From positions 248,001-312,000 of the forward strand of contig NZ_JAKKOT010000004.1 of NCBI RefSeq assembly GCF_021739025.1: a stretch of 64,000 nucleotides of DNA, in the 5' to 3' direction. The translations under genes were made by a program, and so were the position numbers. Of the stretch, positions 18,590 to 28,574 are shown piece after piece. Position 1 is the stretch's first letter. The number at the start of each line of letters is the position of its first letter. This DNA is from Gordonia liuliyuniae. GTDB lineage: Bacteria; Actinomycetota; Actinomycetes; Mycobacteriales; Mycobacteriaceae. The notes beneath the pieces were generated by a model. The model worked only from the letters and a program-made list of their open reading frames with translations. It did no database searches and had not been told where the DNA came from.

Positions 18590-18671
18590 TGCTTCGTCAC
18601 TCTCCGATACACGAGGTGGTGTTCACTGGTGCAACGCCCGGCCTGCCCGAAGAGTTCCCGACTGGGACGAG

Positions 18672-21600
18672 TCAGTCCTCGGAGCGTCCTTCGATGTCAC
18701 CTTCGGCTTCCAGGTACACCTGCCGCAACCGGTCGAGGAGTTCCGCGGGCGGCTCATGCCACATGCCGCGCTCGACCGCTTCGAGGAGCCGCTCGGAGAT
18801 GCCGTGCAACGCCCACGGGTTGGCCTGCTCGAGGAAGTCGCGGTTCGTCTCGTCGAGGACGTACTGCTCGGTCAACTGCTCATACATCCAGTCGGCGACG
18901 ACGTCGGTCGTCGCGTCGTAGCCGAACAGGTAGTCGACGGTCGCCGCCATCTCGAAGGCGCCCTTGTATCCGTGACGGCGCATCGCCGAGAGCCACCGTG
19001 GATTCACCACGCGCGCCCGGAACACTCGCGACGTCTCCTCGTGCAGGGTGCGGGTGCGCACCGAGTCAGGCCGAGTCGAGTCACCGATGTAGGCCTCCGG
19101 ATTCTCGCCGGTCAGCGCGCGCACGGTGGCGACCATGCCGCCGTGGAACTGGAAGTAGTCGTCCGAGTCGGCGATGTCGTGTTCGCGGGTGTCGGTGTTC
19201 TTCGCGGCGACGGCGATCCGCCGGTAGGCGGCGCGCATGTCGTCGACGGCGGCCACCCCGTCGAGGTCGCGGCCGTAGGCGTAGCCGCCCCACTCGGTGT
19301 AGACGGCGGCGAGGTCCTCGTCGGTCCGCCACTGTTTGGAGTCGATCAACTGCAACAGGCCCGCACCGTAGGTGCCGGGCCGGGACCCGAAGACGCGGGT
19401 CGTGGCGCGGCGGGCGTCACCGTGGTCGGCGACGGCCGCCCGGGCGTGCGCGGCCACATAGTTCCGGTCGTCGGGTTCGTCGGCGTCCGCGGCGAGCCGG
19501 ACGGCGTCGTCGAGCATCGTGACCACGTGTGAGAACGCGTCGCGGAAGAACCCGGAGATCCGGATCGTCACGTCGATGCGCGGACGGCCGAGCTCGGCCA
19601 GTGGCACCAGTTCGAGCCCGGTGATGCGGCGCGACATCTCGTCCCAGACCGGTGCGACGCCGAGCAGCGCGAGGATCTCGCCGACATCGTCGCCGGAGGT
19701 GCGCATCGCGCTGGTCCCCCACACCGACAGGCCGACCGACGCGGGGAACTCGCCGTGATCGTCGACATATCGCTCGACGAGCGAATCGGCCATCGCGCGA
19801 CCGGTCTCGAACGCGAGTTGCGACGGGACGGCCTTCGGGTCGACCGAGTAGAAGTTGCGGCCGGTGGGCAGCACGTTGATCAGCCCGCGCAGCGGTGATC
19901 CGCTCGGACCCGCTTCGATGAACCCTCCGTCGAGCGCGTGGAGCACCTGGTCGATCTCGCGGGAGGTCTGGCGCAGTCGGGGAATCACCTCGTGGGCGGC
20001 GAACGCCAGGATCTTCCCGACCTGGTCCGGCTGCCCGTGGGATGCCGCGGCGACGGCGTCGTCCGACCAATCGCCTGCGGCGCACGCGGACACCAGGCCG
20101 CGGGCCGTCGCCTCGACCCGGTCGACGTCCCCGCGTGCCGACTCGTTCTCGGCGAGGCCGAGCGCTTCACGCAGACCGGGAAGCGTCTGAGATCCGCCCC
20201 AGATCTGCCGCGCCCGGAGCATCGCCAGCACCAGGTCGACCTCGGTCTCGGCGTCCGGCGCCTGTCCGAGGACGTGCAGGCCGTCGCGGATCGCCGCGTC
20301 CTTGATCTCGCACAGCCAGCCGTCGACGTGCAGCAGCATGTCGTCGAACACGTCTTCGTCGGGACGCTGGTCCAATCCGAGGTCGCTGTCCATCTTCGCG
20401 GCGGTCAGCAACGTCCAGATCTGCTGCCGGATGGCAGGCAGCTTCGACGGGTCGAGAGCCGAGATGTTCGCATGCTCGTCCAGGAGTTGTTCGAGACGTT
20501 CGATGTCCCCGTACGATTCGGCGCGCGCCATCGGCGGGATCAAGTGGTCGACGAGTACCGCGTGCGCACGGCGTTTCGCCTGGGTGCCCTCGCCCGGATC
20601 GTTGACGAGGAACGGGTAGATCAGCGGCAGATCGCCGACAGCGGCATCGGTTCCGCAGTCGGCTGACATGCCGAGCGTCTTTCCCGGCAGCCATTCGAGA
20701 TTGCCGTGCTTGCCGATGTGCACGATCGCGTCAGCGCCGAATCCCCAACCGTCGTCGTCGTTGCGGGACGCGAGCCAGCAGTAACTCGCCAGATAGTGGT
20801 GGCTCGGCGGCAGGTCGGGGTCGTGGTAGATCGCGACCGGGTTCTCCCCGAATCCGCGCGGCGGCTGCACCAGCAGGACCACGTTCCCGAACGTCATCGC
20901 CGCGATGACGATGTCGCCGTCGGCGTTGTGGGTGCGGTCGACGAACAGTTCCCCCGGCGGCGGCCCCCAGTGCCCGGTCACCGACTCCCGCAACCCGTCG
21001 GACAGCGTCTGGAACCACGCCGTGTAGTCGGCCGCCGACACCCGGATCGGGTTGGCGGCGAGCGCCTCCTCGGTGAGCCAGTCCTGGTCCTGTCCGCCCG
21101 CGTCGATGAGCGCGTGCATCAACGCGTCGGGATCGTCGTCGTCGGGAGTCGTACCGAGTCCGGGAACGTCGCCGGTCACCTGATACCCGGTATCGGCCAG
21201 GGCTCGGAGGAGGTGGACGAGGCTGCGGGGCGTGTCCAGGCCGACGGCGTTGCCGATCCGCGCGTGCTTGGTCGGGTACGCCGACAGCAGCAAGGCGACC
21301 CGCCGTTCGGCCGCGGGCAGGTGACGGAGACGCGCGTGACGGACGGCAATGCCCGCCACCCGCGCGCATCGTTCGGCGTCGGGCGCGTAGAACGGTAGGC
21401 CGTTCTCGTCGAACTCCTTGAACGAGAACGGGACTGTGATTATCCGGCCGTCGAACTCCGGTACGGCGACCTGGCTCGCGACGTCGAGCGGCGAAACACC
21501 GTCGTCCTGCGACGCCCAGTCCTCCCGCGACGACGTGAGACAGAGCCCCTGCAGGATCGGGATGTCGAGCGCGGCGAGACGCTCGACATTCCATGCCTCG

Positions 21601-22286
21601 TCGTCCCCGCCCGCACCTGCCGTGGCAGGCTGGGTGCCGCCCGCCGCGAGCACGGTCACGATCAACGCGTCGAACGTTCCGAGGTGGTCGATCAGGTCGT
21701 CGTCAGCCGCCCGCAGCGACGCACAGAACACGGCCTCCGCCTCGGCGCCTGCGCTTTCGATCGCGGTGCAGAGCACGTCGACGTATTCGGTGTTCCCGGC
21801 GAGGTGCTGGGCGCGGTAGTACAGGACGCCAATGCGTTCGGGCCGCGCGGTGGGCGCGGTCGTCCGCTCGAGCACACCCCAGGCTGGTGTCTGCACCGGT
21901 GCCGCGAACCCGAGACCGGTGAGCAGGACCGTGTCGGACAGGAAATCGTGAACGGCGGCGAGGTTCGCGTGGCCGCCTGCGACGAAGTAGCTGTGGGCCT
22001 GTGCGGCGACCCCGGTCGGCACCGTCGACAGCGCCATGAGGTCGGGGTCGGGATTGAGTTCACCGGAGAGCACCACGACCGGGATCGGCTGCGCGAGAAC
22101 AGCGTCGAGGCCGTCCTCCCACGCGCGGCGCCCGCCGAGGATTCGGACGACGACGAGATCGGCTCCGTCGACCAGTGACGCGATCTCGTCGAGCAGAATG
22201 CGGCTCGGGTTGGCGACTCGGTAGTCGGCTCCACAGGTCGCGGCGGTGCGCAGGTCGGTGTCGGATGTGGACAGCAGCGTGATCAC
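18672..22286 (-). CDS. cobN: Cobaltochelatase subunit CobN
   Basis: A 1204-residue protein with the CobN/magnesium chelatase H-subunit layout, including GFGENPVAIYHDPDLPPSHH, FGADAIVHIGKHGNLEWLPG and FLVNDPGEGTQAKRRAHAV. It inserts cobalt into hydrogenobyrinate a,c-diamide in the aerobic cobalamin pathway, using ATPase partners (CobS/CobT or ChlI/ChlD-like) that are not in this window. The start is GTG at 22286 with AGGAGC (22292-22297, minus sense) before it. A cobalamin riboswitch occupies its leader, so expression should fall when cobalamin is sufficient. Length and motifs are normal for the family. Confidence 0.95.
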   Translation of the reverse strand: MITLLSTSDTDLRTAATCGADYRVANPSRILLDEIASLVDGADLVVVRILGGRRAWEDGLDAVLAQPIPVVVLSGELNPDPDLMALSTVPTGVAAQAHSYFVAGGHANLAAVHDFLSDTVLLTGLGFAAPVQTPAWGVLERTTAPTARPERIGVLYYRAQHLAGNTEYVDVLCTAIESAGAEAEAVFCASLRAADDDLIDHLGTFDALIVTVLAAGGTQPATAGAGGDDEAWNVERLAALDIPILQGLCLTSSREDWASQDDGVSPLDVASQVAVPEFDGRIITVPFSFKEFDENGLPFYAPDAERCARVAGIAVRHARLRHLPAAERRVALLLSAYPTKHARIGNAVGLDTPRSLVHLLRALADTGYQVTGDVPGLGTTPDDDDPDALMHALIDAGGQDQDWLTEEALAANPIRVSAADYTAWFQTLSDGLRESVTGHWGPPPGELFVDRTHNADGDIVIAAMTFGNVVLLVQPPRGFGENPVAIYHDPDLPPSHHYLASYCWLASRNDDDGWGFGADAIVHIGKHGNLEWLPGKTLGMSADCGTDAAVGDLPLIYPFLVNDPGEGTQAKRRAHAVLVDHLIPPMARAESYGDIERLEQLLDEHANISALDPSKLPAIRQQIWTLLTAAKMDSDLGLDQRPDEDVFDDMLLHVDGWLCEIKDAAIRDGLHVLGQAPDAETEVDLVLAMLRARQIWGGSQTLPGLREALGLAENESARGDVDRVEATARGLVSACAAGDWSDDAVAAASHGQPDQVGKILAFAAHEVIPRLRQTSREIDQVLHALDGGFIEAGPSGSPLRGLINVLPTGRNFYSVDPKAVPSQLAFETGRAMADSLVERYVDDHGEFPASVGLSVWGTSAMRTSGDDVGEILALLGVAPVWDEMSRRITGLELVPLAELGRPRIDVTIRISGFFRDAFSHVVTMLDDAVRLAADADEPDDRNYVAAHARAAVADHGDARRATTRVFGSRPGTYGAGLLQLIDSKQWRTDEDLAAVYTEWGGYAYGRDLDGVAAVDDMRAAYRRIAVAAKNTDTREHDIADSDDYFQFHGGMVATVRALTGENPEAYIGDSTRPDSVRTRTLHEETSRVFRARVVNPRWLSAMRRHGYKGAFEMAATVDYLFGYDATTDVVADWMYEQLTEQYVLDETNRDFLEQANPWALHGISERLLEAVERGMWHEPPAELLDRLRQVYLEAEGDIEGRSED

Positions 22287-22348
22287 TGATCGCTCCTAGC
22301 CGGGTTGGCGCGCCCGGCGTCGTTGGGACCGACCGGCTGTCCCGGTCG

Positions 22349-22434
22349 AACGACGTGGGTCTGGCTCGGGCCGCAAGCCTGCGGCCCTCACAGTGGCGCG
22401 TCCGCGCCGGCTTCTCACCGGCTTCCACGTCGTT
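22349..22434 (-). promoter_or_regulatory. Cobalamin riboswitch in the cobN leader
   Basis: Read on the minus strand, AAGCCGGTGAGAAGCCGGC, then GCGCCACTGTGAGGG, then GAGCCAGACCC fit the conserved core of the cobalamin riboswitch (GGTG-AA-CCGG, CCACTG, and the AGCCAGACC B12-box side). The outer arms AACGACGT (22427-22434) and ACGTCGTT (22349-22356) pair perfectly, and GGGCCGCAGGCTTGCGGCCC gives an internal hairpin. Downstream, GCCGGG and CCCGGC can form a hairpin right before the TAGGAG Shine-Dalgarno, suggesting translational control. Confidence 0.88.
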
Positions 22435-22480
22435 GGTTCTCGATCAGAGTATCGGCAGCGGTGCGGCCTACTGTGGAGAG

Positions 22481-23641
22481 GTGACTTCACCCGCGTCCGG
22501 CCCCGTCCCCGACCGCTGTCCCGGCGTCTTCGCGACGCACAGCGCCCTCGACGGCGAACTGGCGCGAATCCGGGTGCCGGGCGGCGTCATCGGCGCGGCC
22601 GCTCTGGAGGCGATGGCCGACGCGGCCGACGAGTTCGGCGACGGCGGCATCGAGATCACCGTCCGCGGCAACCTGCAGGTGCGCGGGATCCCGACCGGTC
22701 GGGTCCCGGAGTTCGCCGCCGCGGTGACCGCAGCCGGCCTCGTGCGCGGGTCCGCGCACGACCGGGTGCGGAACATCGCGATGTCGCCGCTCACCGGCCG
22801 GGTCGGCGGCACAGCGGATCTGCGTCCGGTCGCGCCTGCGCTGCACACCGCGATCGTCGACCGCCCGTGGTCGTCGGGGCTGTCGGGACGCTTCTGGTTC
22901 GGTCTCGACGACGGTCGCGGCGATGTCGTGGCGCACGGAACCGACGTGACCGGCGTGGCGCTCGACGGCGACAGTGCGGCGGTCGTCGTCGGTGGTCGTG
23001 CCGTCGGCGAACCCGTGCGCCTTGCCGGTCTCGCCGAAGCGATGGTCGCCGCCGCCGCCGTGTTCGTCGAAGTCGCCGACGGCGCGTGGCGGGTCGCCGA
23101 CCTCGACGCCGACCGGACCGACGCTCTCTACGCGCGGCTGGGCGCCTGCGACACGGCGGTGCCGCAGGCTCGACATCGGGAGCCGCGAGTGGGCTGGTTC
23201 ACGCAGACGGACGGCCGGGTGACGGTCGGCGCCGTGGTGCCGTTCGGTCGCCTGACCGCCGAACAGGCCCGCTACGTCGCAGCGATCGGGACTCCGGTCA
23301 CGGTGACCCCTGAACGCGAGATCCTGGTGGGAGACCTCGACGACGCCGTCGCCGACGCGGTGGTCCGTGTCCTGGCCCCGCTCGGTTTCGACTTCGACGC
23401 GAGATCTCCGTGGACCGCGCTCACCGCGTGCATCGGCTCGTCGGGCTGTGCGAAGTCGCTCGCGGACGTCCGCGGCGATCTGCGCGGCCGGGTCGCCGAC
23501 CTCGATTCGGAGGTCGGCGCCCGAACGCCGGAACACTGGGTCGGCTGCGCGCGCGGCTGCGGCTCGCCGGCCCGCACCCATGTACGAGTGCTCGCATCGT
23601 CCGACGGCTACGTCCACGAGCGCCGCGACGCAGCACGCTAG
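22481..23641 (+). CDS. cobG: Precorrin-3B synthase CobG
   Basis: A 386-residue nitrite/sulfite-reductase-like protein. Two ferredoxin-like half domains are followed by the 4Fe-4S ligands: CIGSSGC and, 36 residues later, CARGC. CobG oxidises precorrin-3A with oxygen to precorrin-3B, the marker step of the aerobic B12 route. The GTG at 22481 lies 6 bases after TACTGT (22469-22474) without proper RBS spacing, so a leaderless mRNA is likely. It is divergent from cobN and is followed 60 bp later by cobH. The riboswitch faces the other way and does not control cobG. Confidence 0.9.
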   Translation: MTSPASGPVPDRCPGVFATHSALDGELARIRVPGGVIGAAALEAMADAADEFGDGGIEITVRGNLQVRGIPTGRVPEFAAAVTAAGLVRGSAHDRVRNIAMSPLTGRVGGTADLRPVAPALHTAIVDRPWSSGLSGRFWFGLDDGRGDVVAHGTDVTGVALDGDSAAVVVGGRAVGEPVRLAGLAEAMVAAAAVFVEVADGAWRVADLDADRTDALYARLGACDTAVPQARHREPRVGWFTQTDGRVTVGAVVPFGRLTAEQARYVAAIGTPVTVTPEREILVGDLDDAVADAVVRVLAPLGFDFDARSPWTALTACIGSSGCAKSLADVRGDLRGRVADLDSEVGARTPEHWVGCARGCGSPARTHVRVLASSDGYVHERRDAAR

Positions 23642-23701
23642 CGCCCACCCGAGACCCACGACGACTTTCGCATCGACCCACTCAGTACTGTCGAACGCAC
23701 T

Positions 23702-24325
23702 ATGACCGACTACGTCCGTGATGGCGCGGAGATCTACCGCCAGTCCTTCGCAACGATCCGAGCGGAGTCGGATCTGGCCCGTTTCCCGGCCGACGTCGAG
23801 CCCGTCGTCGTACGCATGATCCATGCGTCCGGGCAGACGGATCTGGCCGACGACGTCGTCGCGACACCGGGTGTGGTCGCCGCGGCCCGCGCCGCGCTGG
23901 CGTCGGGCGGCCCCATCCTGTGCGACACGAACATGGTCGCCTCCGGCGTCACCCGGACTCGCCTTCCCGCCGACAACGACGTGCGCTGTCACCTGCGTGA
24001 ACCCGGCGTCGTCGAGCTCGCCGAGAAGCTGGGGAACACCCGAACCGCTGCCGCGCTGCAGTACTGGCGGGACGACCTCGAGCACTCGGTCGTCGCGATC
24101 GGCAATGCACCGACCGCACTGTTCGCGCTCCTCGACCTGATCGACGAGGGCTGGCCCCGCCCGGCAGCCATCATCGGTGCCCCCGTCGGCTTCATCGGAG
24201 CGGCCGAGTCGTGCGCCGCGCTCGCCGCGCGCACCGACCTCGAATACCTCACCGTCACCGGTCGACGCGGTGGTTCGGCGATCACCGCCGCCGCCCTCAA
24301 CGCACTCGCGAGCGTCGTCGAATGA
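23702..24325 (+). CDS. cobH: Precorrin-8X methylmutase CobH
   Basis: A 207-residue protein with the family motif MIHASGQTD carrying the catalytic histidine near residue 40, CDTNMVASGV, and AIGNAPTALF and GAPVGFIGAAESC near the end. It moves the methyl group from C-11 to C-12, giving hydrogenobyrinate. ATG at 23702. TACTGT at 23686-23691 could be a -10 box giving a very short leader, or the gene may be read through from cobG. The stop overlaps the cobIJ start by ATGA. Confidence 0.95.
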   Translation: MTDYVRDGAEIYRQSFATIRAESDLARFPADVEPVVVRMIHASGQTDLADDVVATPGVVAAARAALASGGPILCDTNMVASGVTRTRLPADNDVRCHLREPGVVELAEKLGNTRTAAALQYWRDDLEHSVVAIGNAPTALFALLDLIDEGWPRPAAIIGAPVGFIGAAESCAALAARTDLEYLTVTGRRGGSAITAAALNALASVVE

Positions 24326-25809
24326 GCGGCAAGCTGTGGGGTGTCGGGCTCGGCCCCGGCGACAGCGAACTGGTCACGGTCAAAGCCGCACGCGTCATCG
24401 GTGCGGCCGACGTCATCGCCTTCCACTCGGCGCGACACGGCAACTCGATCGCGCTGTCGGTGGCGCGCCCCTACCTGCGCGACGGGCAGACCCACGAACG
24501 ACTCATGTATCCGCTGACGGTCGAGACCACCGACCACCCCGGCGGATATGCGGGCGCGATGAGCGACTTCTACACCGCGAGTGCGGCCCGACTCGCCGAG
24601 CATCTGGACGCCGGCCGCGACGTCGTCCTGCTGGCCGAAGGCGATCCCCTCTTCTTCAGCTCGTACATGCACATGCACAAGCGTCTCGTCGACCGGTTCG
24701 ACGCCGAGATCATCCCGGGCGTCACCTCGGTCAGCGCGGCATCGGCCGCCGTCGGCATCCCGCTGGTCGAGGGCGAGGAGACCCTGACGGTGCTGCCCGG
24801 GACGGCGGAGCCGGGTGAGCTCGTCGCCGGCTTCCGTTCGGGCAAAGCGCTCGCCGTGATGAAGCTCGGTCGAACCTTCGTCAAGGTCCGCGACGCTCTC
24901 GTGGCGGCCGGCCGGCTCGACGAGGCGTGGTATGTCGAGCGTGCGTCGACCGATCGCCAGCGGGTGGAACGCGTCGCCGACGTCGACCCGGCGACGGTCC
25001 CCTACTTCTCGCTGATCGTCGTGCCGGGCGGCCGCAACAATCCGTTCGCGGGCGAGACGTCGAGCGGCGGCGAAGTGGTCGTCATCGGCCTGGGCCCCGG
25101 CCCGGTGGACCAGACGACGCCGCAGGTGTCCGCAGAGCTCGCCGCCGCGACCGACCTCATCGGCTACCGCACCTACCTCAAGCGGGTCGCCGCACGGCCC
25201 GGGCAACGCGTGCACGCCAGCGACAACCGGGTCGAAGCCGAACGCGCCGAGTTCGCGCTGGACCTCGCGTCGCGCGGCGCCCGCGTCGTCGTCGTCTCAT
25301 CCGGCGACCCCGGCGTGTTCGCGATGGCGGCGGCGGTGGCCGAGGTGGCGTCCGAACCTGCCTGGCAGCACGTCCGCGTCCGCGTGGTTCCGGGAGTGAG
25401 CGCCGCGCACGCCGTCGCTGCCGCCGCCGGTGCGCCGTTGGGGCACGACTTCGCGGTCATCTCACTGTCCGACCTGCTCAAACCCGGTGCGGTGATCGAG
25501 GACCGACTACGCCACGCGATCGCCGCGGACCTCGCCGTCGCGATCTACAACCCGGCCTCGTCGAAGCGGACCGAGCAGATCGTCCGGTTGACGGAACTCC
25601 TCGCCGAGCTCGTCCCCGCGGACCGCGTCGTGATCCAGGGGCGCGACGTCGGAGGCCACGGCGAACGCGTGTCCGTGACGACCGCTGCCGAGTTCGATCC
25701 GTCGACGGTCGACATGCGCACCCTGGTGATCATCGGTTCGTCGTCGACGGTCGCGGCGCGTCGCTCGGGCGGCGACCTGGCGTTCACGCCCCGCCATTAC
25801 GGCCGATAG
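24322..25809 (+). CDS. cobIJ: Fused precorrin-2 C20- / precorrin-3B C17-methyltransferase CobIJ
   Basis: A 495-residue fusion of two tetrapyrrole methylases. Domain 1 (about 1-240) starts WGVGLGPGDSELVTVKA and is CobI-like, with LAEGDPLFFSSYMHM; domain 2 (about 245-495) starts VVIGLGPGPVDQTTPQ and is CobJ-like, with VVSSGDPGVFAMAAAV and AIYNPASSKRTEQI. Both SAM-binding loops look intact. The fused arrangement is standard in mycobacteria (Rv2066). The ATG at 24322 overlaps the cobH stop. The last 13 bases overlap the convergent cobK 3' end. Confidence 0.95.
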   Translation: MSGKLWGVGLGPGDSELVTVKAARVIGAADVIAFHSARHGNSIALSVARPYLRDGQTHERLMYPLTVETTDHPGGYAGAMSDFYTASAARLAEHLDAGRDVVLLAEGDPLFFSSYMHMHKRLVDRFDAEIIPGVTSVSAASAAVGIPLVEGEETLTVLPGTAEPGELVAGFRSGKALAVMKLGRTFVKVRDALVAAGRLDEAWYVERASTDRQRVERVADVDPATVPYFSLIVVPGGRNNPFAGETSSGGEVVVIGLGPGPVDQTTPQVSAELAAATDLIGYRTYLKRVAARPGQRVHASDNRVEAERAEFALDLASRGARVVVVSSGDPGVFAMAAAVAEVASEPAWQHVRVRVVPGVSAAHAVAAAAGAPLGHDFAVISLSDLLKPGAVIEDRLRHAIAADLAVAIYNPASSKRTEQIVRLTELLAELVPADRVVIQGRDVGGHGERVSVTTAAEFDPSTVDMRTLVIIGSSSTVAARRSGGDLAFTPRHYGR

Positions 25810-26549
25810 CGCTGCAGCAGCATCCGTACCCGCGCGGCCGCGTCGTCGGCGCTCGGCGCCGTCTCGATCGACGTCGGCTCACTCGGCCGGTCGACGACGA
25901 CCACCTCGATTCCCCGTTCGGCGGCCGCACGGAGTTTCGCGGAGGTCAGCGGCCCGCCGCTGTTCTTCGTCACGAGCAGATCGATCGCGTGCCGCTCCAA
26001 CAACTCCCGCTCGGACTCCACCGTGTACGGTCCCCGCGAGCGCAGGAGCTCGTGGTGCGGCGGGAGCTCCGTGTCCGGCGCATCGACGACGCGGATCAGG
26101 AACCAGGCGTCGTCGACGCAGGCGAACGCCCCAACATCCTGGCGACCGGTGGTGAGGAAGACCCGGCCACCGCGTGCGGCGACGACGGTCGCCGCCGCAT
26201 TGACGTCCGGCACACGAGTCCAGCGGTCCGCCGGTTCCGGCTCCCACGCCGGGCGCGCCACGCGTAGGTATGCCACTCCGGCGGCCGCACACGCCGCCAC
26301 GGCGTTCGGCGTGATCCGTGCGGCGAACGGATGCGTCGCATCGACGACGACGCGGACCCCGTTCCCGCGAAGGTAGTCCGCGAGCCCGTCCCGGCCGCCG
26401 AACCCGCCGATCCGCACCTCGCCGACCGGCAACCGTGGACTCTGCACCCGGCCCGCCAGTGAACTCACCAGGTCGACGCCGTCGTCGACGAGCGCGGCGG
26501 CGACGGCACGCGCGTCGCCGGTGCCGCCCAGGACGAGGACGTCAGGCAT
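25797..26549 (-). CDS. cobK: Precorrin-6A reductase CobK
   Basis: A 250-residue Rossmann-like protein: [20 protein letters not shown] at the N-terminus binds [16 protein letters not shown] is the conserved CobK motif, and LLVTKNSGG is near the C-terminus. It reduces precorrin-6A to precorrin-6B. The ATG at 26549 overlaps the cobM stop by 8 bases; a GTG at 26558 would add three residues. It is the last gene of the SDR-cobL-cobM-cobK run and its 3' end overlaps that of cobIJ on the other strand. Confidence 0.92.
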   Translation of the reverse strand: MPDVLVLGGTGDARAVAAALVDDGVDLVSSLAGRVQSPRLPVGEVRIGGFGGRDGLADYLRGNGVRVVVDATHPFAARITPNAVAACAAAGVAYLRVARPAWEPEPADRWTRVPDVNAAATVVAARGGRVFLTTGRQDVGAFACVDDAWFLIRVVDAPDTELPPHHELLRSRGPYTVESERELLERHAIDLLVTKNSGGPLTSAKLRAAAERGIEVVVVDRPSEPTSIETAPSADDAAARVRMLLQRYRP

Positions 26550-27318
26550 CGGCGGCACCGGTGCGCAGCTTGCTCATCCGGGCATGCGAGTACAGGTAGC
26601 TGTCCACCAGAGCCGGATGTGCGGCTCCGTCGAGCGCGGCTCCGACGAAGATGACCGCGGTCTTGGTGATACCGGCGTCGGCCAATGAGTGCGGAAGGTC
26701 GGCGAGTGGCGCTCGCACGATCTGCTGATCGCCGCGCGAGGCGAACGCGACGGTGGCGGTCGGGCAGCCGGCGCCGTAGTGCGGCGTGAGGTCGGCGACG
26801 ATCTGCTCGGTACGGTGCGCGGCGAGGTGCAGCGCCAACGTCACCCCGGTGCGTGCGAGCGACGCGAGGTCCTCCCCCGGCGGCATGTTCGTCGACAGCG
26901 TCGACACGCGGGTGATGAGCAGGCTCTGCGCGACGCCCGGCACGGTGAGTTCGGCGTCCAGTGCCGCGGCGGCCGCTGCGAACGCCGGAACACCGGGCAC
27001 CAACTCGTACGGGATGTCGAGGTCGCGCAGCCGCTTAGTCTGCTCGGTGAGCGCCGAGTACAGCGCGAGGTCGCCCGAATGCAGCCGTGCGACGTCGTGG
27101 CCGGCGGCGTGGGCTGCAGCGATCTCGGCGACGATCCGGGTGAGCGGCATCGTCGCGGTGTCGACGGCGACGGCCCCGTCCGGCAGCCGGTCGAGGAGTT
27201 CTCTGGGTACGAGCGATCCCGCGTACAGGCAGGTCTGGCATCGTGCGAGGAGGTCGGCGCCGCGCACGGTGATCAGGTCTGCGGCTCCGGGGCCCGCCCC
27301 GATGAAGTAGACGGTCAT
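26542..27318 (-). CDS. cobM: Precorrin-4 C11-methyltransferase CobM
   Basis: A 258-residue tetrapyrrole methylase starting [19 protein letters not shown], with [35 protein letters not shown] and a C-terminal [15 protein letters not shown]. It methylates C-11 of precorrin-4 with SAM. The ATG at 27318 overlaps the cobL stop by ATGA, and its own stop overlaps the cobK start, so the three genes are translationally coupled. Confidence 0.95.
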   Translation of the reverse strand: MTVYFIGAGPGAADLITVRGADLLARCQTCLYAGSLVPRELLDRLPDGAVAVDTATMPLTRIVAEIAAAHAAGHDVARLHSGDLALYSALTEQTKRLRDLDIPYELVPGVPAFAAAAAALDAELTVPGVAQSLLITRVSTLSTNMPPGEDLASLARTGVTLALHLAAHRTEQIVADLTPHYGAGCPTATVAFASRGDQQIVRAPLADLPHSLADAGITKTAVIFVGAALDGAAHPALVDSYLYSHARMSKLRTGAADA

Positions 27319-28574
27319 CGCATTCCTTCGTCATCGGTTCGGACAGCCGTCCACTGGACGATCGGAAGTGCAGGCCGCCACGCCGTCGAACGGCCAAGCG
27401 GTGCAGCACGTTCGACGCTGACGCGCATCAGGTCGCCTCCCCACCGGTCGGCCGCGTCGGAGATGAGGCGTTCGGTCTGCAACGTGACCGCGTTGGCGAC
27501 GATCCGACCCCCCGTAGGCAGTGCGGCCCATGCCCGTTCGAGGAGGTCGGCGGACAGTCCGCCGCCGACGAAGACGGTGTCCGGCCTCGGCGCGTCGGTC
27601 AATGCGTCCGGTGCGGCGCCGCGCAGTTCCAGTCGGTCGGCGACGCCGTGCCTACGCGCGTTGTCGACGATGTGCGATGTTCGGGCCGGGTCGGCCTCGA
27701 AGGCGACGGCGCGGCCCGTCTGGGCCAGCCGCAACCATTCGATGCCGATGCTCCCGGCGCCTGCGCCGATGTCCCAGAGGGTTTGACCGTCGGCGGGCCG
27801 CAGCGCGCTGACGGTGAGCGCGCGGATCGGGCGCTTGGTCAACTGGCCGTCATTGGTGAACTCGTCGTCGTCGAGTCCCGGCGCGCGACTGTGTGCGGGC
27901 CCGACACAGTCGACGGCGACGATGTTGAGTGGGGACGGCGTGCCCGTCCAGGTGGCGGCGTGCCCGCTGTCGACGCGTTCGGTCCGTGCGCCGAGGTCGG
28001 ACAGCACCGTCATCGACGACGCGCCGAATCCGGCGGCGGTCAACAGATCTGCGACGTCGGCGGGGGTCGCGGCGTCTCGCGAGAGGACGAGCGTCCGCGC
28101 ACCGCCGGTGAGATGGCCGAGAAGTGTCTCGACGGGCGCGGTCACCAGGCTGACGACGCGGGTGCGGGCGAGATCCCAGCCGAGACGTGCCGCGGCCAGG
28201 GATGCGCTCGACGGGTGCGGGATCACCCGGACGCGCTCAGCGCCGAACGCGCGGACGAGCGAGGCACCCACGCCGTGGAACATCGGGTCGCCGCTGGCCA
28301 ACACGTGGATCGGCGCCCCCGCGGCCGTCGAGTCTGGGTTAATCGAGTCTGGGTTGGTCGAGTCTGGGTCAATCGAGCGTGCGAGTTCGGCCAGGTGCGC
28401 ACTCATCGGGCTCCGCCAGACCACGCGATCGGCGCGGACCTCACCGGGCAGGAGGCGCAATTGCCGGATCGATCCGTAGACGATCCTGGCCCGCGACAGT
28501 TCGGCCTGTGCGGCGGCGGCGAGCCCGGACCAGCCGTCGGCGCCGACGCCGACGACGATGACGTCGGCGCTCAC
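27315..28574 (-). CDS. cobL: Precorrin-6Y C5,15-methyltransferase (decarboxylating) CobL
   Basis: A 419-residue two-domain enzyme. Residues 1-210 form a tetrapyrrole methylase ([23 protein letters not shown]); the C-terminal half is a CbiT-like SAM methyltransferase with [16 protein letters not shown] and [13 protein letters not shown]. It methylates C-5 and C-15 and removes the acetate side-chain carboxyl at C-12. The GTG at 28574 overlaps the SDR stop (GTGA); the frame stays open far upstream but on top of other genes. Near residue 70 a 15-bp repeat adds an unusual run, [15 protein letters not shown], in a surface loop. Confidence 0.93.
   Translation of the reverse strand: MSADVIVVGVGADGWSGLAAAAQAELSRARIVYGSIRQLRLLPGEVRADRVVWRSPMSAHLAELARSIDPDSTNPDSINPDSTAAGAPIHVLASGDPMFHGVGASLVRAFGAERVRVIPHPSSASLAAARLGWDLARTRVVSLVTAPVETLLGHLTGGARTLVLSRDAATPADVADLLTAAGFGASSMTVLSDLGARTERVDSGHAATWTGTPSPLNIVAVDCVGPAHSRAPGLDDDEFTNDGQLTKRPIRALTVSALRPADGQTLWDIGAGAGSIGIEWLRLAQTGRAVAFEADPARTSHIVDNARRHGVADRLELRGAAPDALTDAPRPDTVFVGGGLSADLLERAWAALPTGGRIVANAVTLQTERLISDAADRWGGDLMRVSVERAAPLGRSTAWRPALPIVQWTAVRTDDEGMR
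28328..28378 (-). repeat. 15-bp in-frame repeat inside cobL
   Basis: TCGAGTCTGGGTTAA-type units begin at 28328, 28343, 28358 and, partly, 28373. Period 15 keeps the frame and encodes repeated (N/D)PDS(T/I) in a loop between the conserved motifs of the first domain. Confidence 0.88.

Noticed and set aside
22435-22480. Riboswitch control of cobG
   Set aside because: The conserved motifs read in the cobN direction and lie upstream of, not within, any cobG leader; cobG appears leaderless.
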